Positions 35,391 to 43,186 of a DNA stretch of 64,000 nt are shown one piece after another. A program made the position numbers and the translations under genes. Origin of the DNA: Streptomyces sp. NBC_00461 (GTDB taxonomy: Bacteria; Actinomycetota; Actinomycetes; Streptomycetales; Streptomycetaceae); NCBI RefSeq assembly GCF_036013935.1, contig NZ_CP107902.1, forward strand, positions 4,497,001-4,561,000, read 5' to 3'. The notes beneath the pieces were generated by a model. The model was not told the DNA's origin. It did no database searches and worked only from the letters and a program-made list of their open reading frames with translations. Numbering within the stretch: position 1 is the stretch's first letter; each line of letters starts with the position of its first letter.

Positions 35391-35542
35391 CTCATCTTCC
35401 CCACGACGCATCTCGCCGTGAGACGGATTTGGCACCTTCCCTAGCCGGGAGCCTCGCGGAATGATCAATATCGATCTACGAGAACCGACTGGAGGGTTGC
35501 CGGGGCTTCATCGGGCCGTATCCCTCTGCCCCTCTGGATGAG
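35391..35542 (-). ncRNA. SAM-I (S-box) riboswitch in the thrC leader
   Basis: On the minus strand: P1 5' strand CTCATC (35542-35537), then AGAGGGATACGGCCCGATGA followed by AGCCCCGGCAACCCTCC (P2/P3 core), a variable P3/P4 arm, GGAAGGTGCCAAATCC, and GGGGAAGATGAG closing P1 (GATGAG, 35396-35391). These are the conserved S-box blocks in the right order. P1 closes 20 nt before the thrC ATG and its 3' strand adjoins a GAGGAG purine tract, so ligand binding could hide the ribosome site. Confidence 0.93.
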
Positions 35543-35714
35543 CGGTATGTAGTTGTTGAACTCGTTGAACGCGGGACGACCCCCGACATGCGATGGTCAT
35601 CAGCGTTGTTCAAGACTGTAACCGAAGGCCAGGACAGTTGAGATAGCCGTCCGATGCGCGAGATGGATCACACAGAATCCACGCTCGCCGAGAGAACGCA
35701 AAGGAGCCGCGTAC

Positions 35715-36659
35715 GTGCTGGAAGAAGTCGAGCGCTGGCTGAGCACCCGCTCCTGGTCCCTCACCGATCGCCCGCTGCACCAGATTCTCGCCGCCAAACA
35801 CCGCACGGGCCAGTCGGTCAGTGTCGTGCTGCCCGCGCTCAACGAGGAGGAGACGGTCGGCGACATCGTCGCGGTCATCCGTCACGACCTCATGCAGCAG
35901 GTCCCGCTCGTCGACGAGATCGTGGTCGTCGACTCCGGGTCCACCGACCGCACCTCCGAGGTCGCCGCGGCGGCCGGGGCCAGGGTCGTGCACCGCGACG
36001 ACATCCTGCCCCGCCTTCCGGCCGTCCCCGGCAAGGGCGAGGTGCTGTGGCGGTCCCTGCTCGTCACGAGCGGGGACATCGTCTGCTTCATCGACGCCGA
36101 CCTGAAGGAGTTCTCCTCCGACTTCGTCCACGGGATCGTCGGCCCGCTGCTCACCGACCCCGGGATCGACCTGGTCAAGGGCATGTACGACCGCCCGCTC
36201 TCAGGCGCGGCAGGCCAGGGCGGCCGGGTCACCGAACTCATGGCGCGCCCGCTGCTGAACATGCACTGGCCGCAGCTGGCCGGCTTCGTACAGCCGCTCG
36301 GCGGCGAGTACGCGGCCCGCCGCAGCCTGCTGGAACGGCTTCCCTTCCCCGTCGGGTACGGCGTCGAGCTGGGCATGCTGATCGACGCCCTGCATCTGGT
36401 GGGCCTCGACGCGCTCGCCCAGGTGGACGTCGGCGTGCGCAAGCACCGGCACCAGGACGGGCAGGCGCTCGGCCGGATGTCCGCCGCGATCTACCGCACG
36501 GCGCAGCTGAGACTGGCCCGCGGTCACCTGATCCGGCCGTCGTTGACCCAGTTCGAGCGGGGCGAGGACGGTTTCGAGCCGCGCACCTACTCCGTGGACA
36601 CGGAGGAGCGGCCGCCGATGCAGGAGATCGCCGAGTACGCGTCACGCAAAGTCGCCTGA
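35715..36659 (+). CDS. gpgS: glucosyl-3-phosphoglycerate synthase
   Basis: 314 residues, GT81-type glycosyltransferase. Visible: VSVVLPALNEEETVGDIV at the nucleotide site, VVVDSGSTDRTSEVAAAAGA, the metal motif FIDADLKEF (~125-133), and VQPLGGEYAARRSLLERLPF. It joins glucose from an NDP-sugar to 3-phosphoglycerate, the first step to glucosylglycerate or methylglucose lipopolysaccharide. GTG 35715 follows AAGGAG (35701-35706) by 8 nt. It is divergent from thrC. Confidence 0.93.
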   Translation: MLEEVERWLSTRSWSLTDRPLHQILAAKHRTGQSVSVVLPALNEEETVGDIVAVIRHDLMQQVPLVDEIVVVDSGSTDRTSEVAAAAGARVVHRDDILPRLPAVPGKGEVLWRSLLVTSGDIVCFIDADLKEFSSDFVHGIVGPLLTDPGIDLVKGMYDRPLSGAAGQGGRVTELMARPLLNMHWPQLAGFVQPLGGEYAARRSLLERLPFPVGYGVELGMLIDALHLVGLDALAQVDVGVRKHRHQDGQALGRMSAAIYRTAQLRLARGHLIRPSLTQFERGEDGFEPRTYSVDTEERPPMQEIAEYASRKVA

Positions 36660-36743
36660 CGGAGTCGCTTGACGGGGTCGCTTGACGGGGTCTCCTGGCG
36701 GATGCGCGTCACGGGGCGTATACGGTCCGCCCCGAACCGCTAC

Positions 36744-36777
36744 CAAACGTTTGAGCGTTTCCGGGCCGGGCTAGGTT
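36744..36777 (+). promoter_or_regulatory. otsA promoter with palindromic operator
   Basis: A perfect palindrome CAAACGTTTG (36744-36753), a LacI-family-type operator core, overlaps a TTGAGC -35 (36751-36756). TAGGTT (36772-36777) is the -10, ending 7 bases before the otsA ATG, so the transcript may be leaderless. The spacer is short (15 bp). Confidence 0.45.
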
Positions 36778-36784
36778 GAGGTCT

Positions 36785-38203
36785 ATGGCTTCCACGGCTT
36801 CCACGGCTTCCACACAGGGCGCTGCTGCTCATCAGGGGCATCAGGTGCTGGTCGCGTCCAACCGCGGCCCGGTCTCGTACGAAGTGCGGGAGGACGGCTC
36901 GCTGCTCGCCAAGCGCGGCGGCGGCGGGCTGGTCTCCGGTCTGTCCGCGATCGGGCCGGACGCGGGTGCCCTGTGGGTGTGCTCGGCGCTGAGCGACGGC
37001 GACCGGGAGGCGGTACGGCGCGGGGAGGGCGAGGCCGGCGTGCGGATGCTCGCCGTCCCGGCCGACGTGCACGCCGACGCGTACAACGGCATCGCGAACT
37101 CGGTCCTCTGGTTCGTCCACCACATGCTGTACCAGACCCCGCTGGAGCCGGTCTTCGACGCGGAGTTCCGTCGGCAGTGGGCGTCCTACGAGACCTACAA
37201 CCGGGCCTTCGCCGAGGCACTGGCCGAGGAGGCGGCCGAGGGGGCCGCGGTCCTCGTGCAGGACTACCACCTGTGTCTGGTGCCGGGGATGCTGCGCCGA
37301 CTGCGGCCTGACCTCAGGATCGGGCACTTCTCGCACACACCGTGGGCTCCGGTGGACTACTTCCGGATGCTGCCGGACGACATCGCCGAGCAGCTTCTGC
37401 GCGGGATGCTGGGCGCCGACCGGCTGGGTTTCCTGACCCGGCGCTGGGCGGAGGCGTTCACGGCGTGCACCGAGCCGGTGGGCGGGCTCGGCGGTACGCG
37501 GATCGGGGTGCACGGGCTGGGCGCGGACGCCGACTTCCTGCGGCAGCGGTCGCACGAGCCGGACGTCGACGAGCGGATGGCCGCGCTGCGGGCGCAGATC
37601 GGTGCGGGCCGCAAGGCGATCGTGCGGGTCGACCGCACCGAACTGTCGAAGAACATCGTGCGCGGGCTGCTGGCGTACCGGCACCTCCTCGACGACCGTC
37701 CCGAGTGGCGCGAGCGGGTGGTGCATGTCGCCCTCGCGTACCCCTCCCGCCAGGACCTGGCGGTCTACCGGGACTACACGGCCGAAGTGCAGCGCGTCGC
37801 GGACGAGATCAACTCCCGCTACGGCACGCCCGGTTGGACCCCGGTGGTGCTGCACGTCAAGGACGACTTCGCGCGCTCCCTGGCCGCGTACCGGCTGGGG
37901 GACGTGGCCCTCGTCAACCCCGTCCGCGACGGCATGAACCTGGTCGCCAAGGAGGTGCCGGTCGTCTCGGACGAGGGCTGCACGCTGGTGCTGTCACGGG
38001 AGGCGGGGGCCCATGAGGAGCTGGCCGAGGACGCGCTGACGGTGAACCCGTACGACGTGATCGGCACGGCGGACGCCCTGCACGCCGCGTTGTGCCTGCC
38101 GGCGGCTGAGCGGGCCGAGCGGACGAAACGGCTGGCTGCCGCGGCTACGGCGTTGCCGCCTGCCCAGTGGTTTCTTGATCAGCTGGAGGCTTTGCGGGGC
38201 TGA
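36785..38203 (+). CDS. otsA: trehalose-6-phosphate synthase
   Basis: 472 residues, GT20 family: transfers glucose from an NDP-glucose to glucose-6-phosphate. Blocks: VLVASNRGPVSYEV, KRGGGGLVSGL, VLVQDYHLCLVPGML, GHFSHTPWAPVDYFRMLP, VDRTELSKNIVRGLLAY (phosphate-binding) and LVNPVRDGMNLVAKE. ATG 36785 is favoured over the in-frame TTG at 36776. The phosphatase gene otsB is convergent just downstream, so the pair is not one operon. Confidence 0.95.
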   Translation: MASTASTASTQGAAAHQGHQVLVASNRGPVSYEVREDGSLLAKRGGGGLVSGLSAIGPDAGALWVCSALSDGDREAVRRGEGEAGVRMLAVPADVHADAYNGIANSVLWFVHHMLYQTPLEPVFDAEFRRQWASYETYNRAFAEALAEEAAEGAAVLVQDYHLCLVPGMLRRLRPDLRIGHFSHTPWAPVDYFRMLPDDIAEQLLRGMLGADRLGFLTRRWAEAFTACTEPVGGLGGTRIGVHGLGADADFLRQRSHEPDVDERMAALRAQIGAGRKAIVRVDRTELSKNIVRGLLAYRHLLDDRPEWRERVVHVALAYPSRQDLAVYRDYTAEVQRVADEINSRYGTPGWTPVVLHVKDDFARSLAAYRLGDVALVNPVRDGMNLVAKEVPVVSDEGCTLVLSREAGAHEELAEDALTVNPYDVIGTADALHAALCLPAAERAERTKRLAAAATALPPAQWFLDQLEALRG

Positions 38204-38206
38204 GGT

Positions 38207-38224
38207 CTGGGGCTGCCGCCCCAG
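38207..38224 (+). terminator. otsA terminator hairpin
   Basis: CTGGGGC (38207-38213) pairs with GCCCCAG (38218-38224) around TGCC, four bases after the otsA stop. Confidence 0.55.
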
Positions 38225-38250
38225 GCCCCCGCTCTCGGCCTGAACGGCCT

Positions 38251-38274
38251 CGTCCTCAAACGCCGGACGGGCTG
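38251..38274. repeat. interspersed 24-bp repeat copy
   Basis: Inverted copy of the unit at 29541. It covers the last codons and stop of otsB, which therefore ends ...LSPSGV. Confidence 0.85.
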
Positions 38275-39143
38275 AGGGAAATTCGGTCCGCCAGTGCTCG
38301 CAGCAGGCGTACGACCCCCTCCGGGCCGTCCACCACCACATCCGCCCGCTCCCGCAGCTCCGTCACCTCGTCGCTGCCGCTGCACACCAGCAGGCCGGGG
38401 ACGCCGTCGGAGCGGAGTTTGTCGACGGCCGCGAAGGCCGGGAGGTCGCCGAGGTCGTCGCCGGCATAGAGGACGGCCGACGCGCCGATCTCGCGGACGT
38501 ACTCCAGCAGGGCCACGCCCTTGTCCATGCCCGGCGGGCGCAGTTCCAGGACCAGGCGGCCGGGCTCCACGATCAGGCCGTGGCGGCCGGCGAGGTCGGT
38601 GAGGGGTGCGCGCAGGGCCTCGAAGGCGGCCTGGGGGTCGCGGGCGCGGCGGGTGTGGACCGCGACGGCTCGGCCCTTCTCCTCGATCCACGTGCCCTGC
38701 CACGCACCGATACGGTCCAGGAAACCAGGGAGTTCGGCGCGGACGGCGGCGACGCCGGGGTGGGGGGCGGGCGCGCTGACGTTGCCGCTCACCGCGTCCC
38801 AGCGTTCGGCGCCGTAGTGGCCGAGGACGACCAGGTGCTCCAGGCCCGCCACGCCCGCGAACCCGCCGTGCCGTACGGCGACACCGGCCGGGCGGCCGGT
38901 GACGACCGCCACGGAGGCGATCTTCGGGGCGAGGGCGGCGAGCGCGGGCACCGCCTCGGGATGGGCGCGGGCCTGCTCGGGGTCCGGCACGATCGGGGCG
39001 AGGGTGCCGTCGAAGTCGAGGCCGACCACCGTCTTCCCCGGGTGCGCGAGGATCGCGGCCAGTCCGTCGCGGCCCGCCTGTGTGGCGGGCGTCGGCAGGG
39101 GGTCCATGGAGTGCGTCGAGTCCGTATCCGTATGGGTGCCCAT
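38256..39143 (-). CDS. otsB: trehalose-6-phosphate phosphatase
   Basis: 295 residues, HAD superfamily. Motif I is VVGLDFDGTLAPIVPDPEQ (~39-57), motif II VAVVTGRPAGV, and motif III/IV PPGMDKGVALLEYV followed by YAGDDLGDLPAF. It removes phosphate from trehalose-6-phosphate made by OtsA. ATG 39143 has AAGG upstream on the minus strand; an in-frame ATG at 39107 is possible. The final residues LSPSGV are encoded by the interspersed repeat. Confidence 0.94.
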   Translation of the reverse strand: MGTHTDTDSTHSMDPLPTPATQAGRDGLAAILAHPGKTVVGLDFDGTLAPIVPDPEQARAHPEAVPALAALAPKIASVAVVTGRPAGVAVRHGGFAGVAGLEHLVVLGHYGAERWDAVSGNVSAPAPHPGVAAVRAELPGFLDRIGAWQGTWIEEKGRAVAVHTRRARDPQAAFEALRAPLTDLAGRHGLIVEPGRLVLELRPPGMDKGVALLEYVREIGASAVLYAGDDLGDLPAFAAVDKLRSDGVPGLLVCSGSDEVTELRERADVVVDGPEGVVRLLRALADRISLSPSGV

Positions 39144-39231
39144 ACGGTGACCTTAACCGCGGACGGCCGGGCTCACCCATGGCTCCGCGGGAGCACGGCA
39201 GTCGGCAGCACTGTCGCCGTTGTCGGCGTGG

Positions 39232-39465
39232 TCAGCGCTCCGCTCGCCGTGTCTCCCGCACCCTGCGCAGCCTGTTCACCGTCACCGGGTCGTGGGCGAG
39301 CGCCCGCTCGTCGTCCAGCAGGGCGTTCAGCAGCTGGTAGTAGCGGACGGGGGCCAGGCCCAGCTCCTCGCGTATCGCGCGCTCCTTGGCGCCGGGGCCC
39401 GGAAAGCCCCGGCGTTCGAGGGCGAGGATGGCCTGCTCGCGGTCGCCCAACTGCTCCTGGTCCAT
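39232..39465 (-). CDS. DUF3263 domain protein
   Basis: 77 residues from ATG 39465 (MDQEQLGDREQAILALERRG). The blocks PGPGAKERAIREELGLAPVR and YYQLLNALLDDERALAHDP are typical of DUF3263, a small helix-turn-helix-like family with no assigned role. A longer frame starts at 39495. It sits between the sugar-binding lipoprotein and otsB, all on the minus strand. Confidence 0.85.
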   Translation of the reverse strand: MDQEQLGDREQAILALERRGFPGPGAKERAIREELGLAPVRYYQLLNALLDDERALAHDPVTVNRLRRVRETRRAER

Positions 39466-39511
39466 GCCCCGCACGGTAGCCCCCGCCACTGACAACGCCT
39501 GCGCGGCACTG

Positions 39512-40777
39512 CTAGTCCGCGTTCTCCGCCCTGGAGGCCGTCGCCTGGAGCTGTGCGAGGGTGGCGGCCGGGTTGCCGCCGGGGGCGACCGCCCGGCCTA
39601 TGTTCTTCTTGACCGCCGCGGCGACATCGGCCCAGGAGGTGTTGCCGACCGGGTACAGCTCGGACAGCGGCAGCTGGTCCAGGAACGGCTTGAGGTCGGC
39701 GTCCTGCTTGTCCGTGCTCATGGCCTCGGAGGCGGACGCGGTGGCCGGCAGCAGGTCGTACTCGCGGGAGAAGTCGAGCACGTTCTTCTCGCTGTAGACG
39801 AAGTCGAGGAACTTGCCGACCTGTTCCGCGTGGCCGTTCTTCTTGAACGCCATCATCCAGTCGGCGACGCCCATCGCGGTCTTGTGCTGGCCGTCCAGGC
39901 CGGGCATCGGCACCATGCCGAACTTCACACCCTGCTTCGCGGCGATCTGCATCAGCGAGGGGTGGCCGTTGAGCATGCCGACGTCCCCCTTCGCGAAGGC
40001 GGCGAAGGCGGCGGCGCGGTTCAGCCTGCCGGGCGCGACAGGACCGGTCAGGCCCTTGTCGACCAGGTCGTCCTTGAGCCAGGTGAAGGTGTCGACGTTC
40101 TGCGGGGAGTCGATGCCGTACGTGCCGACGGCGTCGGTGTAGCCACCGCCGCCGCTCAGCAGCCACTGCATCGTCTCGGCCTGCGCCTCCTCCGGGCCGA
40201 GCGGCAGCGCGTACGGGTACTTCACGCCCTCGGTCTTGAGGGCCGCGGCGTCGGCGGCCAGCTGCTTCCAGGTCTTCGGCGGGGTGAGGCCGGCCTTCCG
40301 GAAGAGGGTCTTGTTGTAGAAGAGCAGGCGCGTGGAGGCGGCGAACGGCATCCCGTACTGCACGCCCTTGACCTGGCCCGCGGTGGCCAGCTGGGAGGCG
40401 AGGTCGGCCTGGGTGGTGATGGAGAGCAGGTCGTCGGCCGTGTAGAGCAGGCCCTTGTCGGCGTAGTCGGCGTACGCGCCGATCTGCGCCATGTCGGGTG
40501 CCTGGCCGGCGTCGACCAGCTCCTTGACCTTGCGGTCGACGTCGTTCCAGGAGTAGACGCTGACCTCGATCTTCACGCCGGAGTGCTTGCTCTCGTACTC
40601 CTTCACCAGCCTGTCCCAGTACTTCTGGGAGCTGTTGGCGGCGGAGTCGCCGTAGTCCGCGGCGATCAGCTTCAGGGTGACGTCACCCGAACCGCCGGTG
40701 AGGCCGCAGCCGCCGAGGACCGCCGTCATGCCCAGTGCGGACACCGCCGCGATCGTTCCTGTCCTACGCCGCTGCAC
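39512..40777 (-). CDS. ABC-type sugar-binding lipoprotein
   Basis: 421 residues from GTG 40777 (GAGGT 8 nt upstream); TTG 40813 is the alternative. The signal peptide ends in the lipobox LGGC (Cys ~24), so it is a surface lipoprotein. SBP_bac_1 fold: LKLIAADYGDSAANSSQKYW, YGMPFAASTRLLFYNKTLFR, PPKTWKQLAADAAALKTEGV, AFAKGDVGMLNGHPSL. No permease or ATPase genes are adjacent, so it must use a distant transporter. It is divergent from nagK with two DasR-type sites between them, so its ligand is probably an amino sugar or chito-oligosaccharide. Confidence 0.92.
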   Translation of the reverse strand: MQRRRTGTIAAVSALGMTAVLGGCGLTGGSGDVTLKLIAADYGDSAANSSQKYWDRLVKEYESKHSGVKIEVSVYSWNDVDRKVKELVDAGQAPDMAQIGAYADYADKGLLYTADDLLSITTQADLASQLATAGQVKGVQYGMPFAASTRLLFYNKTLFRKAGLTPPKTWKQLAADAAALKTEGVKYPYALPLGPEEAQAETMQWLLSGGGGYTDAVGTYGIDSPQNVDTFTWLKDDLVDKGLTGPVAPGRLNRAAAFAAFAKGDVGMLNGHPSLMQIAAKQGVKFGMVPMPGLDGQHKTAMGVADWMMAFKKNGHAEQVGKFLDFVYSEKNVLDFSREYDLLPATASASEAMSTDKQDADLKPFLDQLPLSELYPVGNTSWADVAAAVKKNIGRAVAPGGNPAATLAQLQATASRAENAD

Positions 40778-40826
40778 TGCTTGTGACCTCAACCCTGCTG
40801 TCTCGCCGTTCAATTAAATGGACACG

Positions 40827-40860
40827 ATAGGTCTACACCACGTAAGTGGACTAGACCTCT
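40827..40860. promoter_or_regulatory. two adjacent DasR-responsive elements (dre)
   Basis: ATAGGTCTACACCACG (40827-40842) and AGTGGACTAGACCTCT (40845-40860) resemble the consensus A(C/G)TGGTCTAGACCA(C/G)T at about 13 and 14 of 16 positions. Together they form a 30-bp imperfect palindrome with outer arms AGGTCTA and TAGACCT. They lie between the divergent lipoprotein gene and nagK. DasR control of nagKA is established in S. coelicolor. Confidence 0.85.
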
Positions 40861-40888
40861 CGCGGGTCGTGGGGTCACACTGTCCCCC

Positions 40889-41845
40889 GTGAGACATGTC
40901 ATCGCCCTCGATGTGGGCGGCACCGGGATGAAGGCGGCGCTGGTCGCCGCCGACACCTCCCCCAGAGCCCCTGTGCTGCTGCATCAGGCGCGCCGGGCGA
41001 CCGGGAGGGAGCGCGGGCCGGACGCGGTCGTCGAGGGCATCCTCGACTTCGCCGCCGAGCTCAGCGCCCTGGGCGCCGAGCGGTTCGGCGAGCCCGCGTC
41101 CGCCGCCGGCGTCGCCGTCCCCGGCATCGTCGACGCCGACCGGGGCATCGCCGCCTACGCGGCCAACCTCGGCTGGCGCGACGTACCCCTGCGCGACCTG
41201 CTCGCCGCGAAGCTGGGCATCCCCGTGGCCCTCGGCCACGACGTGCGCACCGGCGGGCTTGCCGAGGGCCGGATCGGTGCGGGCATGGGCGCCGACCGCT
41301 TCCTCTTCGTCCCCCTCGGCACCGGAATCGCTGGCGCGATCGGCATCGAGGGCCGGGTGGAGGCGGGCGCGCACGGCTTCGCGGGCGAGATCGGCCACAT
41401 CGTCGTACGGCCCGGGGGCGCCGCCTGTCCGTGCGGTCAGGTCGGCTGCCTGGAGCGGTACGCCTCCGCGGCGGCCGTCAGCGAGGCCTGGGCGACGGCT
41501 TCGGGAGACCCCGACGCGGACGCCGCCGACTGCGCCAAGGCCGTCGCGTCCGGCGACCCGAACGCCGTCCGGGTCTGGCAGAACGCGGTGGACGCCCTGG
41601 CCGACGGCCTGGTCACCGCCCTCACCTTGCTTGACCCGCGCACCCTGATCATCGGTGGCGGCCTCGCGGAGGCGGGGGAAACCTTGTTCACACCGCTGCG
41701 GGACGCCGTCCGGCGGCGGATCACCTTCCAGAAGCTGCCGTCGATCGTCCCCGCGGCGCTGGGCGACGCGGCGGGCTGTCTGGGCGCCGGGCTGCTGGCC
41801 TGGGATCTCCTCACTACAACTGACGGCACGGAGGCAACGCCCTGA
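40889..41845 (+). CDS. nagK: ROK-family N-acetylglucosamine kinase
   Basis: 318 residues. ATP site IALDVGGTGMKAALV (~4-18), sugar-site region FVPLGTGIAGAIGIEG, and the ROK zinc motif EIGHIVVRPGGAACPCGQVG followed by CLERYASAAAV. Phosphorylates GlcNAc (or glucose) to the 6-phosphate; pairing with nagA favours GlcNAc. GTG 40889 is only 7 bases after a weak -10-like CACACT, so the mRNA could be leaderless. Its TGA overlaps the nagA ATG by one base. Confidence 0.92.
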   Translation: MRHVIALDVGGTGMKAALVAADTSPRAPVLLHQARRATGRERGPDAVVEGILDFAAELSALGAERFGEPASAAGVAVPGIVDADRGIAAYAANLGWRDVPLRDLLAAKLGIPVALGHDVRTGGLAEGRIGAGMGADRFLFVPLGTGIAGAIGIEGRVEAGAHGFAGEIGHIVVRPGGAACPCGQVGCLERYASAAAVSEAWATASGDPDADAADCAKAVASGDPNAVRVWQNAVDALADGLVTALTLLDPRTLIIGGGLAEAGETLFTPLRDAVRRRITFQKLPSIVPAALGDAAGCLGAGLLAWDLLTTTDGTEATP

Positions 41846-43059
41846 TGACACCCCCCCTAGGGGCGCGGGGAACTGCGCGCCCAGCCACACACAACCCGCA
41901 CCCCGCATCCCGCAAGGTGCCCCTGATCCTCTCCGGCGCCGACGTGGTCCTCCCCACCGGAACCGTCGCAGACGGGCAAGTGGTCGTGGACGGCACCCGA
42001 GTCGCCGCCCAAGCCCCGCAGGACAACGCCCAGGTGATCGACGTATCCGGCTGCACGCTCGTGCCGGGATTCGTCGACATCCACAACCACGGCGGCGGCG
42101 GCGCCTCCTTCACCTCGGGCACGGTCGAGGAGATCCTCAAGGGCATCCACACCCACCGGCAGCACGGCACGACCACCCTCGTCGCGTCGACCGTCACCGG
42201 TGAGATGGACTTCCTCGCGCGGCGCGCGGGGCTGCTGAGCGAACTCGCCGAGCAGGGGGACATCGCCGGCATCCACTTCGAGGGACCGTTCATCTCACCC
42301 TGCCGCAAGGGTGCCCATTCCGAGCGACTGCTGCGCGACCCCGACCCGGCGGAGGTGCGCAAGCTGATCAACGCGGCACACGGCACGGCGAAGATGGTCA
42401 CCCTCGCCACCGAACTGCCGGGCGGCATCGACTCCGTACGCCTGCTCACCGAGCACGGGGTGATCGCGGCGATCGGGCACACCGACGCGACGTACGAGCA
42501 GACGATGGAGGCCATCGAGGCCGGCGCCACGGTCGCGACCCATCTCTTCAACGCGATGCCGGCCCTCGGTCACCGCACCCCCGGCCCGATCGCCGCGCTC
42601 CTGGAGGACGAGCGCATCACCGTCGAGCTGATCAACGACGGTACGCATCTGCACCCCGCCTCCCTCCAGTTGGCGTTCCACCACGCGGGCGCGAACCGGG
42701 TCGCCTTCATCACCGACGCGATGGACGCGGCCGGCTTCGGCGACGGCAGATACATGCTCGGCCCGCTGGAGGTCGAGGTCAGCGAGGGTGTGGCACGGCT
42801 GGTGGAGGGCGGCTCGATCGCGGGCTCGACGCTGACCCTGGACCGCGCGTTCAAGCGGGCGGTGACCGTGGACGGCCTGCGGGTCGAGGACGTAGTGACG
42901 GCGATCTCGGCCAACCCGGCCAAGCTGCTCGGTATGTACGACACCGTGGGGTCCCTGGAGCCCGGCAAGGACGCCGACCTGGTGATCCTTGACCATCAAT
43001 TCGACCTCAAGGGCGTGATGCGCCGCGGCGAATGGGTGATCGATCCGCAACTGGGGTGA
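41845..43059 (+). CDS. nagA: N-acetylglucosamine-6-phosphate deacetylase
   Basis: 404 residues, amidohydrolase fold. Metal and catalytic blocks: PGFVDIHNHGGGGASF, AGIHFEGPFISPCRKGAH, AAIGHTDATYEQTMEAI, ATHLFNAMPALGHRTPG and FITDAMDAAGFGDG. Removes the acetyl group from GlcNAc-6-P, linking cell-wall/chitin recycling (MurQ, NagK) to glycolysis. ATG 41845 follows GGAGG by 10 nt. The first ~24 residues (TPPLGARGTARPATHNPHP...) are encoded by an interspersed repeat and are not part of the family fold, which starts near VPLILSGADVV. Confidence 0.95.
   Translation: MTPPLGARGTARPATHNPHPASRKVPLILSGADVVLPTGTVADGQVVVDGTRVAAQAPQDNAQVIDVSGCTLVPGFVDIHNHGGGGASFTSGTVEEILKGIHTHRQHGTTTLVASTVTGEMDFLARRAGLLSELAEQGDIAGIHFEGPFISPCRKGAHSERLLRDPDPAEVRKLINAAHGTAKMVTLATELPGGIDSVRLLTEHGVIAAIGHTDATYEQTMEAIEAGATVATHLFNAMPALGHRTPGPIAALLEDERITVELINDGTHLHPASLQLAFHHAGANRVAFITDAMDAAGFGDGRYMLGPLEVEVSEGVARLVEGGSIAGSTLTLDRAFKRAVTVDGLRVEDVVTAISANPAKLLGMYDTVGSLEPGKDADLVILDHQFDLKGVMRRGEWVIDPQLG
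41853..41905. repeat. interspersed Streptomyces repeat forming the NagA N-terminus
   Basis: The sequence starts with palindrome CCCCTAGGGG (41854-41863) and continues GCGCGGGGAACTGCGCGCCC then AGCCACACACAACCCGCACC. I recognise it from memory as a ubiquitous intergenic Streptomyces repeat. Here it is read in frame between the nagA start codon and the conserved fold. Confidence 0.7.
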
Positions 43060-43186
43060 TCTGTCCGGCTGTTGAGGGCGGCGGTTGTCCTGGGAGACTA
43101 GGCGGACCGCCGTCCGTTCGGCATGATCACCCTGCCGAACGGCTCGTCGGTCAGCGCGTTCTGCATTCTTCGGGAGGTCGGTCCGG

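Noticed and set aside
35383..35540. Cobalamin riboswitch before thrC
   Set aside because: GGAAGGTGCCAAATCC looked B12-like at first, but the AGGGAT...GATGA..GCCCCGGCAACC and terminal GAAGATGAG blocks are those of SAM-I.
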